The notes under the pieces: model-generated
Databases searched by the model: none
Seen by the model: the letters and a program-made list of their open reading frames with translations, nothing else
Told to the model about the DNA's origin: nothing
Program-made: the position numbers and the translations under genes
NCBI GenBank assembly: GCA_036873755.1
Contig: JAVTVY010025057.1
Location: forward strand, 1-64,000
DNA length: 64,000 nt
Direction of reading: 5' to 3'
Origin: Hanleya hanleyi
Lineage: Eukaryota; Mollusca; Polyplacophora; Lepidopleurida; Hanleyidae
Shown: one piece after another, positions 1 through 9,845 of the stretch
Layout: each line of letters begins with the position of its first letter
How positions within the stretch are numbered: the first letter of the stretch is position 1

Positions 1-434
1 TATCGAAGGAGATTCAGAAGACACTCGAAGAGGTAGCACTTTTAAGACTAAGTTCTACATTTATTTTTGCATGAGCTCTCAGACGAAGTCTTAAAAGTAT
101 GTATAGATTTCTTTACAGCATAAGATGTGATTGACAATGTACATTCGAATACGTGTACGTTGGTTTTTGTCAAGGCGCAATTAAATTCATTGTCATAGAA
201 ATGGCTTCATATCTCATAGAGCAGTTTCACTAATATTACGCAGTCTAGTCAAATTGTTTAGAATCTGGATTCTCTATATGAACGATAACTGTACGATACT
301 TATATATAAAATGTATCTGCCCTGTCCGTATTTTATCTGCTTGCATAATGTTATCACTTTTCATGACGCTGAATAATTCAGACTTCACGAAAATAACGAG
401 GATCGATCTGCATTATCCCCAGACTTAGAGACAT

Positions 435-534
435 ATGTTTGTTTCTTCCCATTACAATCAGCTTTATATTAGATTTGAGAAAACATGTTTGTTTCTTCCC
501 ATTACAATCAGCTTTATATTAGATTTGAGAAAAC
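435..534. repeat. Exact 50-bp tandem duplication
   Basis: Two back-to-back identical 50-bp units (435-484 and 485-534) begin ATGTTTGTTTCTTCCCATTA. Perfect identity next to heavily diverged transposon DNA suggests a recent slippage or repair event. Confidence 0.9.
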
Positions 535-1146
535 ATAATTTTATATGCTTTTTATTTGGAAAGAAATCTTTCGCGACTAAATGAATAAATGCTTTCACCA
601 AGGTCCGCGTGCTCACGGAAGCAACAACAATTGCAGGGAACTTCCCGGTCTTCAATTTCACATTCTGGTTTTCTGGAGGAAAAAAAGAAAGGTATTATGC
701 AGGGATTTCTTCCAATGAAGATCTGTATATTATTTGTATTCCACAATATGATCCGTCATGAAGACGACTGTAAAACTGTCAATATTCTTTTGGTTGATAT
801 ATCGGAAGAAAATGTTATTCAAAATTTTTGACTATTTTATTTACTATTATTATTTTTTTTCGGACAACTATTTATCTGTGCTTTCGTTATCCGGCACTCT
901 TCACGTTCATCAGACCTTTCCCGATAGATATTTTTTAGTACTATGTGAATATTTAGCAATACTGCTGAACTAAGTTCCTGTTTTTGTTATATTTCAGATA
1001 CTCGCGAGTGATTTGTTCTTCGTGTTGCTTTTGTTCTGTTTGTTGTTTAAATCGTTTTGTTATTGTTTAAATCTTTTGTTAGTCTTTGAAATGTTAGCTT
1101 TCTTGGTATGAGAGTTAAAACAATTATCTCTAGTTTACAATTTCAG

Positions 1147-1287
1147 TATTTCCGAAATTATGTTACTGCATGGCACAGCGAAAGTTCTGTCTTTCTTGAG
1201 TTTTTCAGTCGTTTACATTTTTTCTAATTTTTTTTTGACTATAACTGCATGTATTCATCTGTCTATAACTACTGCCTACGAATTAAG
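1147..1287 (+). pseudogene. Block B exon relic with conserved splice signals
   Basis: The segment begins after a 'ttacaatttcag' acceptor-like sequence and ends at 'CGAATTAAG|gtaagtaat', a near-consensus donor. Copy 2 has the matching exon at 42192-42314 on the minus strand with an acceptor-like 'acagtttcag' and the same donor. The shared peptide is 'YFRNYV[TS]AWHSESSVF' with a tail resembling 'NCM.SS..NYC.RIK'. Copy 1 has an in-frame stop and small indels. Function unknown; it is part of the multi-exon relic. Confidence 0.55.
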
Positions 1288-1329
1288 GTAAGTAATGTCA
1301 TTGTGGGTGGTCATGCAGCGACAGATGAC

Positions 1330-1434
1330 TGAGGAAGACAGCAAGTCCACACCGCCAAGGTGACAGAGGAAGACGGCAAGTCCACACTACCAAGGTGACA
1401 GAGGAAGACAGCAAGTCCACACCGCCAAGGTGTT
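1330..1434. repeat. 35-bp tandem repeat, three units
   Basis: Three near-identical units start 'gaggaagacagcaagtccac' and continue with an 'accgccaaggtg' type end. They lie just downstream of the block B donor site and have no counterpart at that place in copy 2, so they arose after the copies separated. Confidence 0.85.
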
Positions 1435-1539
1435 ACAAGAATACTGACCAGCATACGGATTTGATATTTTTGGAACATCATGATGTCTTTCCGCCATCAC
1501 TGAAAACTGTTGGCCACTTCTCTGTTGCAGGAAACTATG

Positions 1540-2255
1540 TGTATGTCACAGGCCTTCAAAACAAGAGGTTTTTTTTTGGGGGGGGGGGAGTGGGAGAGGG
1601 GCTGGTGTTAGGGTGAAGTGTCCAAATATGGGGTCATACCCCCATGCTTTATATAAAAATACACACAAGGTTTGAAACGCATTTTGGGTGAAACGAGAAA
1701 TAAACGGTTTACCTCCAAACAACGTACATCAGAATATTCTACAACTGTATATTCCCGTCGTTAAATTAGTAAATTTGTGCAATTTTATACCTTTGCCGGG
1801 CGATTGAAAATCTTATGTAACTGTCCGTTCATTCAAGCACACAGAGATGATGGCTTGCTTATTTCTCAATTCTGATTGGTCAGCTGATCAGTGTGTGACC
1901 TCTCTTGTTGAAGGCGTGTCGCGACTGACCAATCAGAACTGAGAAATAAGTGGCCCATCATCTCTGTGTTCCGGAATGAACGAACTTTACGTTGGATTTT
2001 GAATCGCCAGGCAAAGGTATAAGATTGCACAAATTTACTAATTTGACGATGGGAATATTTAGAGTGACACTTGTAGAATAAGCTTATGTATTTTGTTTGG
2101 CGGTAAACCGTTTCACCCAGTGCGTTTCAGACATTGAGTGTGTTTCAATATAAAGCATGGGGTTAAGTATAGAGACCCCATATTTCGACACTTCACCCTA
2201 ACACCATCGCCCATATCCCCCCCCCCCACCCCAAAAGGGCCTGTGGTTTATACTT
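1540..2255. mobile_element. Foldback (long inverted repeat) element 1
   Basis: Two arms of roughly 320 bp are inverted around a spacer of about 40 bp (near 1884-1923). 'Ttagggtgaagtgtccaaat' at about 1608 pairs with the reverse complement near 2190-2210, and 'ctgattggtca' near 1873 pairs with 'tgaccaatcag' near 1926. The arms carry G-rich and C-rich outer tracts (about 1570-1600 and 2215-2236). There is no open reading frame of note. It is a non-autonomous foldback/MITE-like element; its superfamily is unknown. Confidence 0.8.
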
Positions 2256-3291
2256 TGAATTGCCTTTTTTGAATTTGGTGCTAATACCGTTATATGGAAT
2301 ATGAAATAGGTTTTTGGATTATGGACGCGGATATTCTTTAATGGACAAAGGTTGAATTATAAATGACGGACCAGACGCTTGTAATTATAAATTCCTTTTC
2401 GTAATTACAGTCTGAATTGCATCAGCCTATACGGAGCCGCGACTAGGTTAAGTCCAAGGAGATTGGTCTCCAACCCACAGAATATTGGCTCCATCGACAT
2501 ACCCGTGTTCCTCGACTCTATAACCCACGACACTGATTCCGAAAACTCGAAGGCAAATTAGTAGAATAATTAAAAAAAAAATGCATCTGCCCTTTCATCG
2601 GTAAGCGCTATCGTCGGTAATTATGCTCATCAAATGTGTTTACTGAGGGAAAAGCAAAAGCAGCCGGTCATTGAATACAGGACCTCATCCCAGATATCGG
2701 ACATCTATACATGAATTCCACGAAAAAGCGGACATCGGCGGCGGCCGCCTCGGAGCACGTTTGAAAGTGGGGGGAGGGGGCTGAACTCTATATCGGCCAT
2801 GTTAAATGCTGGACTGGTGTTATCTAACATAGAACTTATAACATTGCAGTCTCAAAAAGTGGGCCCCCCCTCCCGTTCCGCGGCCCATAAAAACAGCCCT
2901 TTTTCGCATAAAATTCATTCTATCGTGGATCATATTATAGCATGCGGTTTTTCCCTATTGGCTTCCTTTGATCTCCGGGAACACGTCAATAACACAGATG
3001 TGTTTTAATCGCGAAAAAAAATTCCCGCAATTTTTGAACGTGAAGAACTCAGGAAATTCGAAATTGTCAAGGAAGAAAAGTTTTGCATTTTACTGAAAAC
3101 TACTACTTTGAAACATCTGTAGAAAAGATATGCATGTGACGGGAACTGTATACCTTGGTGAAAAATAAGAGTTCAGAGTTTTAATTTTATAAGTAGGCCA
3201 GAAGTGATAAATTCAGCATAGGAATTTTTTGTTGTTGAGAAAATGTGTAATTAATAAAGCTCTTTTATCGAGAAGATTTAAAAAGCGCACT

Positions 3292-3680
3292 CGTGATTCC
3301 GTCACGAATTTTTGGTGTTTGACTAGATTTAACCCCTGTGATGACCCAATCGCGTTTTTCTCAACGAGGAAAATCCTTGGGTACTGTATGTTATAGTAGG
3401 AGATGTCATATAAGAATAATCAGATTGAAACAGAGCAGCAAAAAAATAGACAAGCAACTCCAGTCCAGAGTCATGTCCATTTCAGGTGATTCCGTCACGA
3501 ACATTTCGAGGCATGATTTACTGAAAAAGCTGGATCATCTAGATTTTTCATGGATCCGTAAACAGATGCCATATAGAATAGCAAATTAAACATAAAACTA
3601 CATAGGTATGACCACGAAACTTCCGAGTACATGGCTTTGAATAAAGAAAGTCTTTCCAACGGTGATTCCGTCACGGTGGA
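3292..3680. repeat. Three copies of the quasi-palindrome GTGATTCCGTCAC
   Basis: The 13-mer GTGATTCCGTCAC occurs near 3294, 3487 and 3663, spaced about 180-190 bp apart. The sequence between the copies is not obviously repeated. The motif is an inverted GTGA/TCAC pair, the form expected of a dimer-binding site, but no binding partner can be named. It lies inside copy 1 between blocks C and D. Confidence 0.5.
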
Positions 3681-4060
3681 ATTTACGTATATTGCAAACT
3701 GATGCTGGGTATATTTCAAAAACTTATTTCTCGATTGGAGCTAGCGGAGTCGGTGAACGCTGAGATTTATATTTCCGAGATGAAAATTAGCCAATGTCCC
3801 AAGCATTGTATACCAACATAGACTTACCAGCTTAAATAACATCTTGTCATGCTGTATTTCTCCAGTCCTGGCTTTTCGGGCCATCAGGTTTTATTTTGCG
3901 ACCAATTTTATTTGACAAATCATTTCATTGAATTCAAGTGTGTGGAGATAGGAATATCTGACAACCCCACGTTGCAGTATATTCAGTATATATGATGCGT
4001 GTAATTATACCTGTATGCTATATAATCTATACCAGCTAAGCCAGGAACATTATATATCCA

Positions 4061-4288
4061 TTGGTAAGTGAACCAAATCTCAATGGAAGGACTCGTAAAT
4101 TTTCCCAGAGACCAGCTGATAGCAAATATATACATGAATTTCAGAAATGTGATCAGAGCAATCGACCGAAATGTTGGACAGGTATTCCATTGTCACTCAA
4201 CCCTGACTTCATTGTATCAATCAGAAATAAAGAGGAATCAAGGGACGTTTGGCTGAAGAGGATGCAAGAACCGTTAGATCACAATTAA
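4061..4288 (+). pseudogene. Block D relic of the multi-exon transposon gene
   Basis: An open stretch of 75 codons contains 'PKCWTGIPLSLNPDFIV' followed by 'RNKEES'. Copy 2 carries the same reading frame on the opposite strand at 39397-39675 with 'PKCWTDISLSLHPDIIV' and 'RNKEKT'. Identity is much higher inside this frame than in the flanks, which supports past protein-coding use. I do not recognise the domain. The start is the first methionine of the open stretch and is probably not a true translation start; an upstream splice junction is more likely. Confidence 0.5.
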
Positions 4289-4509
4289 TGCCAGCGATGT
4301 TTATGGACAAAATGCAGTAGACTGGGGAATGGAAAATACTGGCGGAGCTACAGTTTTGTTGACCGATGGATTCACAGCTCCGCCGACTTTCAGTTTGTCG
4401 GCTCCATAACAGTCATCATGGATTCTAAAATAACTTGAATTCTTTCTTACACCACATTTTCGCTGCAATTGTCTGTCAAAACTCCTCCTGGGTAATTTGC
4501 TCCTGATTT

Positions 4510-5009
4510 AGCTCCGGTGTAGCCTTGTTCCATACTAAATGAGAACAACGCTACGGCTGTAAACCAGTCACCAGATCGAGTTGTTGGGAAATTGCCGTAC
4601 GGGCAATATTTGCCGACCCAATTGACCATAACCAATAAAATAATTTGATTCTATGTCCACTTACCTTTCATAAAAATCCTTGTTTATGAGTGACCGTCCG
4701 TTTTTAGCTTGGCAAGAGATCGAAACTGTCCACATCTCCGCCATCTTTACATCGATAAGTTTTACATGGACAGTTTAACCCCCCTCGTCCGAGTTTCGAT
4801 CTCTTGCCAAGCTAAAAACGGACGGTCACTCATAAACAAGGATTTTTATGAAAGGTAAGTGGACATAGAATCGAATTATTTTATTGATTATGGTCAATTG
4901 GTTCGGCAAATATTTCCCGTACGGCAATTTCCCAACAACTCGATCTGGTGACTGGTTTACAGCCGTAGCGTTGTTCTCACGTAGTATGGAACAAGGCTAC
5001 ACCGGAGCT
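4510..5009. mobile_element. Foldback element 2, 218-bp arms
   Basis: Left arm 4510-4727 and right arm 4792-5009 are inverted copies separated by 64 bp. The outer ends are 'agctccggtgtagccttgtt' and its reverse complement. Arm identity is high, with a few substitutions and small indels, so the element is young or kept similar by conversion. Each arm contains 'gaaaggtaagtggac', a near-consensus 5' splice site, oriented outward from the centre. The left arm also gives a 62-codon open frame on the minus strand that I do not regard as a gene. Confidence 0.85.
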
Positions 5010-5316
5010 ACTCTTGATTGTGACTACTAAGCATAATGGAAGTTTTCGTGACCCGTGAAAGGTGAGAATTGATCGGAGAATGTTCGAGTAGAAAAGTGAT
5101 GTTTTTCAGTTTACACAATTTTTTTCCCTTCTAATACACAGACGAGACTCAGAAGATATACATGCCATACTGCATTACATGTATCCGAGTTGGGGTGGGG
5201 GGTGGGGGGACAGAATGGCAATATATAAGTTGGGGAAAAAAACAAGAACTATTAAATTTAATGAGCATGCATGTAATGAACAACTATAAGTATACTGGTA
5301 TAGTGAAAAGATCAGA

Positions 5317-5449
5317 AAACAGAGAAGTGACCCTGAAATACCGGAAATGGGCGCAAAATATCACTGGCTTCAGATGCCGTTTCTTCATCTCATGGATGAC
5401 CGATCTGAAAAACAGAAAGACTGAACAAAAGAAGAATTTGCACAGGTAG
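5317..5449 (+). pseudogene. Block E relic of the multi-exon transposon gene
   Basis: The plus-strand frame reads 'LKYRKWAQNITGFRCRFFIS' and continues 'WMTDLKNRKTEQ'. Copy 2 has two tandem versions of it (38940-39050 and about 38683-38800, minus strand) with the same frame open. Sequence 5162-5316 upstream is also homologous to copy 2 but diverges more. This is probably a 3' exon of the relic gene; no known domain is recognised. Confidence 0.5.
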
Positions 5450-6432
5450 TCTCCATACATTTTAGTTCAAAGTACATCGGCGGCAATTAGATTCATTTAC
5501 AATATTCATACCATTAATAATCATACGAGAAATTGCGCAATCTGAAAGTGCGAGATGATCTTTTTTTTTTCATTTCCGGCATGGGAAATAATAGGTGCTG
5601 CATAGCTATACGAGGGAGGCGAGTATAGCATTCGATTTTTCCGTATATATCGGCTGTTGATGTGATGAACACTTGTCAACCGCGGGTAAGGTATGTAAAA
5701 AAAAAAAAATTAACCATGTCACAGTTTTACTGACAACTATTTCTTCTGACAACGCGAGACCAATAAATACATTCATGAAAAGATAAATTATGAAGTTTTA
5801 TACAACAAAATTACGTCTAAAATACTTACACGTGAATACACGACCTGGATTCACGTCATTATATCGACAAAAATTGGAAACTTTAGAACAACAAACTTCG
5901 CCGGAATTGAATACTTGGATATATGTCGTTCTACAGTTAATCAACTCAATGTCCGACGTAAAACGCAATTACATATATTGTTCCACTCTTCAGCTTCTTC
6001 TAAAAAGTCTGGAAATGTATATATATATATATATTAACAAACAAATTTGAAAAACATTTATCACAAACCGAGCTGGTATCGTCGTCTGGTCGCGCACAAC
6101 ATCAGATCCTTGAATACAACGTTTATTACGGAACAAGTTGCAACTGTATCTGAAAATAGAATTCTGCAGATGGGTCGTTTCACATTTCCAAAATACCAAA
6201 CAATAGTATTCGATTTAGGTTTACCATGCATGCCTGGTTAAGACGGACATGAATTAATTTGAACTGGAAAGAAATATAGGACGAAGTATCTCAGTTTGAG
6301 GGTGCATAATTATCCGCAAACAGTTTCGTTAATGGAATCGCTTAAACGTTTTGTGGCGTTACATGTCCACAAAATGAACCAGCGAATGGCTTTTGCTTGA
6401 AAATTAACCCAGGATAATAGCGAATCCCTGCA
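5450..6432. other. Non-coding stretch, no gene recognised
   Basis: This is AT-rich sequence with an (AT)n microsatellite at about 6018-6034. Open frames here are short, overlap on both strands and resemble nothing I know. It may be the 3' part of copy 1, but I see no clear match to 35600-38680 of copy 2. Confidence 0.5.
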
Positions 6433-7048
6433 GGACATTTCCGTCAGCGGACATTTCCCCCACCCTATATTTTTAGGTTTATTTTGAACATAGTTTTTAA
6501 ATAATTTGACAAAAACACAACTTCTTTAAATATTTTTTTTATTTTCTATGAAAAGGATCTAAGGATTTTCACATATGTTTTACGATAAATGAGTGAAATA
6601 GTGATAAGATATTATAGCCTACATATACACAGTATATATCAGTATTATACAGTCTTATAGCACATTTTGAGACAATATAACACATTTTTACACAAGTTTT
6701 ACGAGAAACCACATTATATATTATATAACACCTTTTAAAACAATATACACCGACACGTGACACCGACCTATACGAACAGTTAATGTTATGCTTTACCATG
6801 TATACATCTTTATATTGTTTTAAAATGTGCTATAAGACTATAATACTGATATATACTGTGTATATGTATAATATCTTATATGTGAGTCATTTATCGTAAA
6901 ACATATGTGGAAATCCTTATATCGGTAGAGAGAATTAAAAAAATGTGTTGTTGCCAAATTATTAAAAAACTATGTTCAAAATAACCTAAAAATAGAAGGG
7001 GGGATGCCCACTGCATGGGGGATATGTCCACTGGGAGAAATGTCCGTA
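6433..7048. mobile_element. Foldback element 3, AT-rich arms
   Basis: Inverted arms of about 240-260 bp (about 6433-6690 and 6810-7048) surround a spacer of about 120 bp. Examples are 'acatatgttttacgataaat' near 6572 against its reverse complement near 6890, and 'cctatatttttaggtttatt' near 6464 against 'aataacctaaaaatag' near 6978. The outer ends are 'ggacatttcc' and 'gaaatgtcc'. The arms are extremely AT-rich. It is non-coding and of unknown superfamily. Confidence 0.8.
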
Positions 7049-8719
7049 CACCGAATTAAGCATTGACGAATAATGGACAATTGGACTTTGCACTGAGACA
7101 AGTAAGGTCGGTATCGTTTTGTCGACCAAACTTGTTCACAACTATTTTATTCTGCTAGCCGACAAGATACGCGGCTGACTGAGGCAGCTTCATACCCACC
7201 TGCTTCATCATATACCCCCTCCATGTCCGGACTAGAAGAACACCACCAATGTTTACTGACACGAATATTTCACAAAGAAAATACACTGTATTCTCTCCTG
7301 AAATTAAGATTTGTCCACTTAAATTATAAGTTCCATTGGTATAACTTTAATATTTGTCCACATAAATTCTAAGGTCCATTGTAACTAAAATAATTATACA
7401 TTTCGTCATTGATATTGTTTATATATGTAATAGAATTCATTAGTCTGCATGTCAGTAATTTTGAATAATCTCATTTTAATTACATACAATTTTGTACTGT
7501 GTGAAGAAAACTGAATTGCCCTTCCGCTGTTTTGTAAACAATGTCAGCGCTTTTATCGCACATGTCAATTACTGAAGTCGTACATGGGAACTGAGTTTCA
7601 TATAATTTTGCGTGTAAAATTTACGTTAAAATTGAGAGATGAATTCTCTTTGTGTATGCATGGGTACCTACGGCCAGCAATCATATTTTGAAAATGGAAA
7701 CTCGGTTAAATCAGTCACAAACATAAGTTTGGGCCATTTCTCATGATGACATCCGACTCTCCCCCACGTCGTGTTTGTTGTGTGATATGTCGGACGGAAA
7801 ATGACACGACTGCTTAACATGCTATACAAACACACTCCACGTATAATTCAATCAAAGTCCTATTATTACCTTTGTTCATTAGTGCATGATATGGCTAAAC
7901 TATTCATGTCGATTACTGTGCTTTCGTAAAGACGATACACCTCGCACGAATTGATCAATTTTGCATGGGTGGCCCTGAAAAGGCGGATCGCAACAACGAC
8001 GGGCGCTTTTAGAAGCTCGGGACAGTTTCCGAGAACTGGTAGGATATCCGTTATAAATTGTTTGAATTTCGGAAATATATATCAGTTTGAGTATTTTAAA
8101 TTCTGGTTTATAACTTGGCAAATTTTAATATGAATGCACATCCGAAGCCTGTTTTCTCTGATTTGTCAGTTTCTGTCATGGATGGGGAATTTTGAAAATG
8201 AATTAGAACAGGGCCGAGTTTACCGATTAGAATACTGTATTCTCCTTATTATATGCTTTATATCAAAGGGTTGACGTATGCAGAGAAACAATAAATTGAA
8301 AATTTCTGGCGGTCTCCGCAATCTCGGTCGACGATCTGACAATCTCGACTTTGGACTCGAAACTTTATGCCTCGGTGAATGACGAGACGTAGTTTATAAC
8401 AGAGAAGTCATTTGACTTGTACCTGGATGTAGTATAGCGATATACCCAGAAAATTCTACCGATATCGTCGACAGAATAGGGAGACAGCCTGCACCTATGG
8501 AATATTAATTGGAGACACGTCTTTCTAGTATACACGTATTTTCGATGATGACCAGCAGTGAAGTGGAACCGAGAACAAACGCAATCAACACCCGCATTCG
8601 CCATGAAATACGCGAAAACTGCAAAAGGTTTATCTTCCTTGACGAAGCCATGATTTCAAATGCAATTCTTCCGTTATACAAACATATCGTAAACTGTTTT
8701 TTCTTTGCGGAAAATCGAT
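7049..8719. other. Non-coding stretch, no gene recognised
   Basis: No supported gene is present. Two related phrases ('atttgtccacttaaattataa' type) occur near 7310 and 7353. The plus-strand frame at 8509-8922 opens with a charged peptide ('EVEPRTNAINTRIRHEIREN') but then runs into the motif array at 8720, so I do not call it a gene. Confidence 0.5.
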
Positions 8720-8912
8720 TCGAATATCGGACGCGACCGGACGCGACGGGTCGCGACCGGTCCCGACGGGTCGCGTCCGATGGATTTTATATGCATTTCT
8801 CACACCGCAACGGCACCGGTCTGGACGATGATATATCGCGACCGGTTGTCGACGGGTCGGGGACCGGTCTCGAAGCCGCTCCGCATAGGCTGCCGACCGG
8901 TCGCGCCCGGAG
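8720..8912. repeat. GC-rich array of ACCGGTCGCGACC-type motifs, candidate transposon end
   Basis: Within about 190 bp, permutations of 'gaccggtcgcgacc' and 'gacgggtcgcg' occur many times in both orientations, in a background that is otherwise AT-rich. The bounded copy 2 has similar inverted motif arrays just inside both terminal repeats, built on CGTTCG/CCGTTC. By position and design this could be the far end of copy 1, but no terminal repeat matching copy 2 is visible. Confidence 0.5.
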
Positions 8913-9629
8913 TGAAGGTTAGTTTCTGTGCGTAGTGTATCAGTGTGTATCGGAAGCAGAGTAGATCGATCTAGAGATTTCTACTTAATGCTTTTAATCT
9001 CTTGAAATGTACATAGCGTGTATATGTACCTGTGATGTGTTTTACGTTAAGATTGCACATTGATCTTCTGCCATTTGAAGCGAGACATTTTGACATGATG
9101 ATACATTACTGTAATGTCACTGATAATTTGATCATGTCAAAACCTGCTAATTCCAAGAAATATTCTGCCTATTTTAAGCTCACAATTGAATATGCTCTAC
9201 AAGCTGTTGATAAGATAAAGTCTCTTACAGTCTGTCTTTTATTTAATAAAGTTGAAAGCTCAAGCCTTTAAATTGCACCCATATTGCAGTACTAAAAAAA
9301 ATTAGATGCAAAAATTAGGATGCCCCCAAATTAGAGAGCAATAATAACAATTTAATTTTTGTTTAAATATTTTTCGTGCATTGAAAATCAATGTTGAGTT
9401 AATTATGTTCATGGAGACTCTCCATCAGTTAAGCATCATATCTGAGTCAAAGCCTGCCTAGTTTGCCAGAATTCGAGAACTTTGAATATTTTCAGAAATT
9501 CGGACACATTTCCATACCTAATAAATTATTGCAATATCGAATAGAGGTTGTGCCCAAATTAGGAAGTTCTAAAGCTCTGAAGGTGGTCCAAATGTGATAG
9601 AATTGTACTAAGATACCTTAACTGTGTTT
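8913..9629. other. AT-rich intergenic DNA, nothing recognised
   Basis: There is no gene, RNA or repeat that I can support. The 79-codon open frame at 9032-9271 shows no domain, splice context or similarity that I recognise. Confidence 0.5.
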
Positions 9630-9845
9630 ACAGTAATTCCCTTAATAATTCAATCACAGGAAGTTCACTTTTCAACTCTGTTATTCAAACACAGAGAAAA
9701 AGTAACATTCCCAATCTTTATTCAAATTGAAGAAAAGTCATATAATGACAAAATATGACTTTGTAGCTGGTGCCATGAAGAATATTGCCAGATATAAGCC
9801 ATTTTTGCTGCACTTTGGTGATCAAATTATTAGGGTAATTACTGT
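9630..9845. mobile_element. 216-bp MITE, 'taataattcaatcac' family, copy 1
   Basis: Terminal inverted repeats of about 27 bp: the left begins ACAGTAATTCCCTTAATAAT and the right is the approximate reverse complement ending 'ttattagggtaattactgt'. Related elements are at 14123-15669 and 23325-23550, all sharing '(c)taataattcaatcac' ends next to 'aggaagt'. It is non-autonomous with no coding capacity. Its superfamily is not assigned because no clear target duplication was found. Confidence 0.75.

Larger units (their letters stand above)
1..5449 (+). mobile_element. Copy 1 of an unclassified large DNA transposon, truncated by the window edge
   Basis: This stretch is homologous, in inverted orientation, to the interior of the bounded 8-kb element at 35569-43587. 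Matching segments run in the same order: 550-1290 with 42190-42900, 2400-2715 with 41730-42050, 4060-4290 with 39400-39690, and 5140-5449 with 38690-39200. The terminal repeat nearest the gene start should lie just before position 1, because in copy 2 it is about 0.7 kb upstream of the first conserved block. The other end is not resolved; a motif-rich segment at 8720-8912 is a candidate and would give a length similar to copy 2. Foldback elements at 1540-2255 and 4510-5009 interrupt this copy, with a third downstream at 6433-7048. What is seen is the homology; the status as a second copy of the same transposon family is inferred. Confidence 0.65.
590..5449 (+). pseudogene. Decayed multi-exon transposon gene, copy 1 (blocks A-E)
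   Basis: I do not recognise this family. Five blocks are conserved at the amino-acid level with copy 2 and all read on the plus strand here. Block A (about 639-761) contains 'VFNFTF.FS' and 'DLY.IC.PQ' and ends at a TGA in both copies. Block B (1147-1287) contains 'YFRNYV.AWHSESSVF', follows 'tttcag' and ends at 'AATTAAG|gtaagtaat', so it is bounded like an exon. Block C (conserved part about 2582-2710) contains 'ASALSS', 'NYAH' and 'KQKQ.VIEYRTS.QISDI'. Block D (4061-4288) contains 'PKCWT.I.LSL.PD.IV' followed by 'RNKE'. Block E (about 5317-5449) contains 'KYR.WAQNI..FRCRFFIS'. Stops and indels between and within blocks, plus foldback insertions, show it is inactive. It is probably the element's own transposase or accessory protein, but no catalytic motif is visible. 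Confidence 0.55.

Noticed and set aside
552..746. Minus-strand frame with 'KPECEIEDR' that is also open in copy 2
   Set aside because: It overlaps block A on the other strand. All other conserved blocks run in the direction of block A, and 'VFNFTF...DLY.IC.PQ' is conserved over a longer stretch with the same stop. Antisense coding cannot be fully excluded.
8509..8922. 137-codon frame on the plus strand
   Set aside because: The second half is the GC-rich inverted motif array, where stops are rare in all frames.
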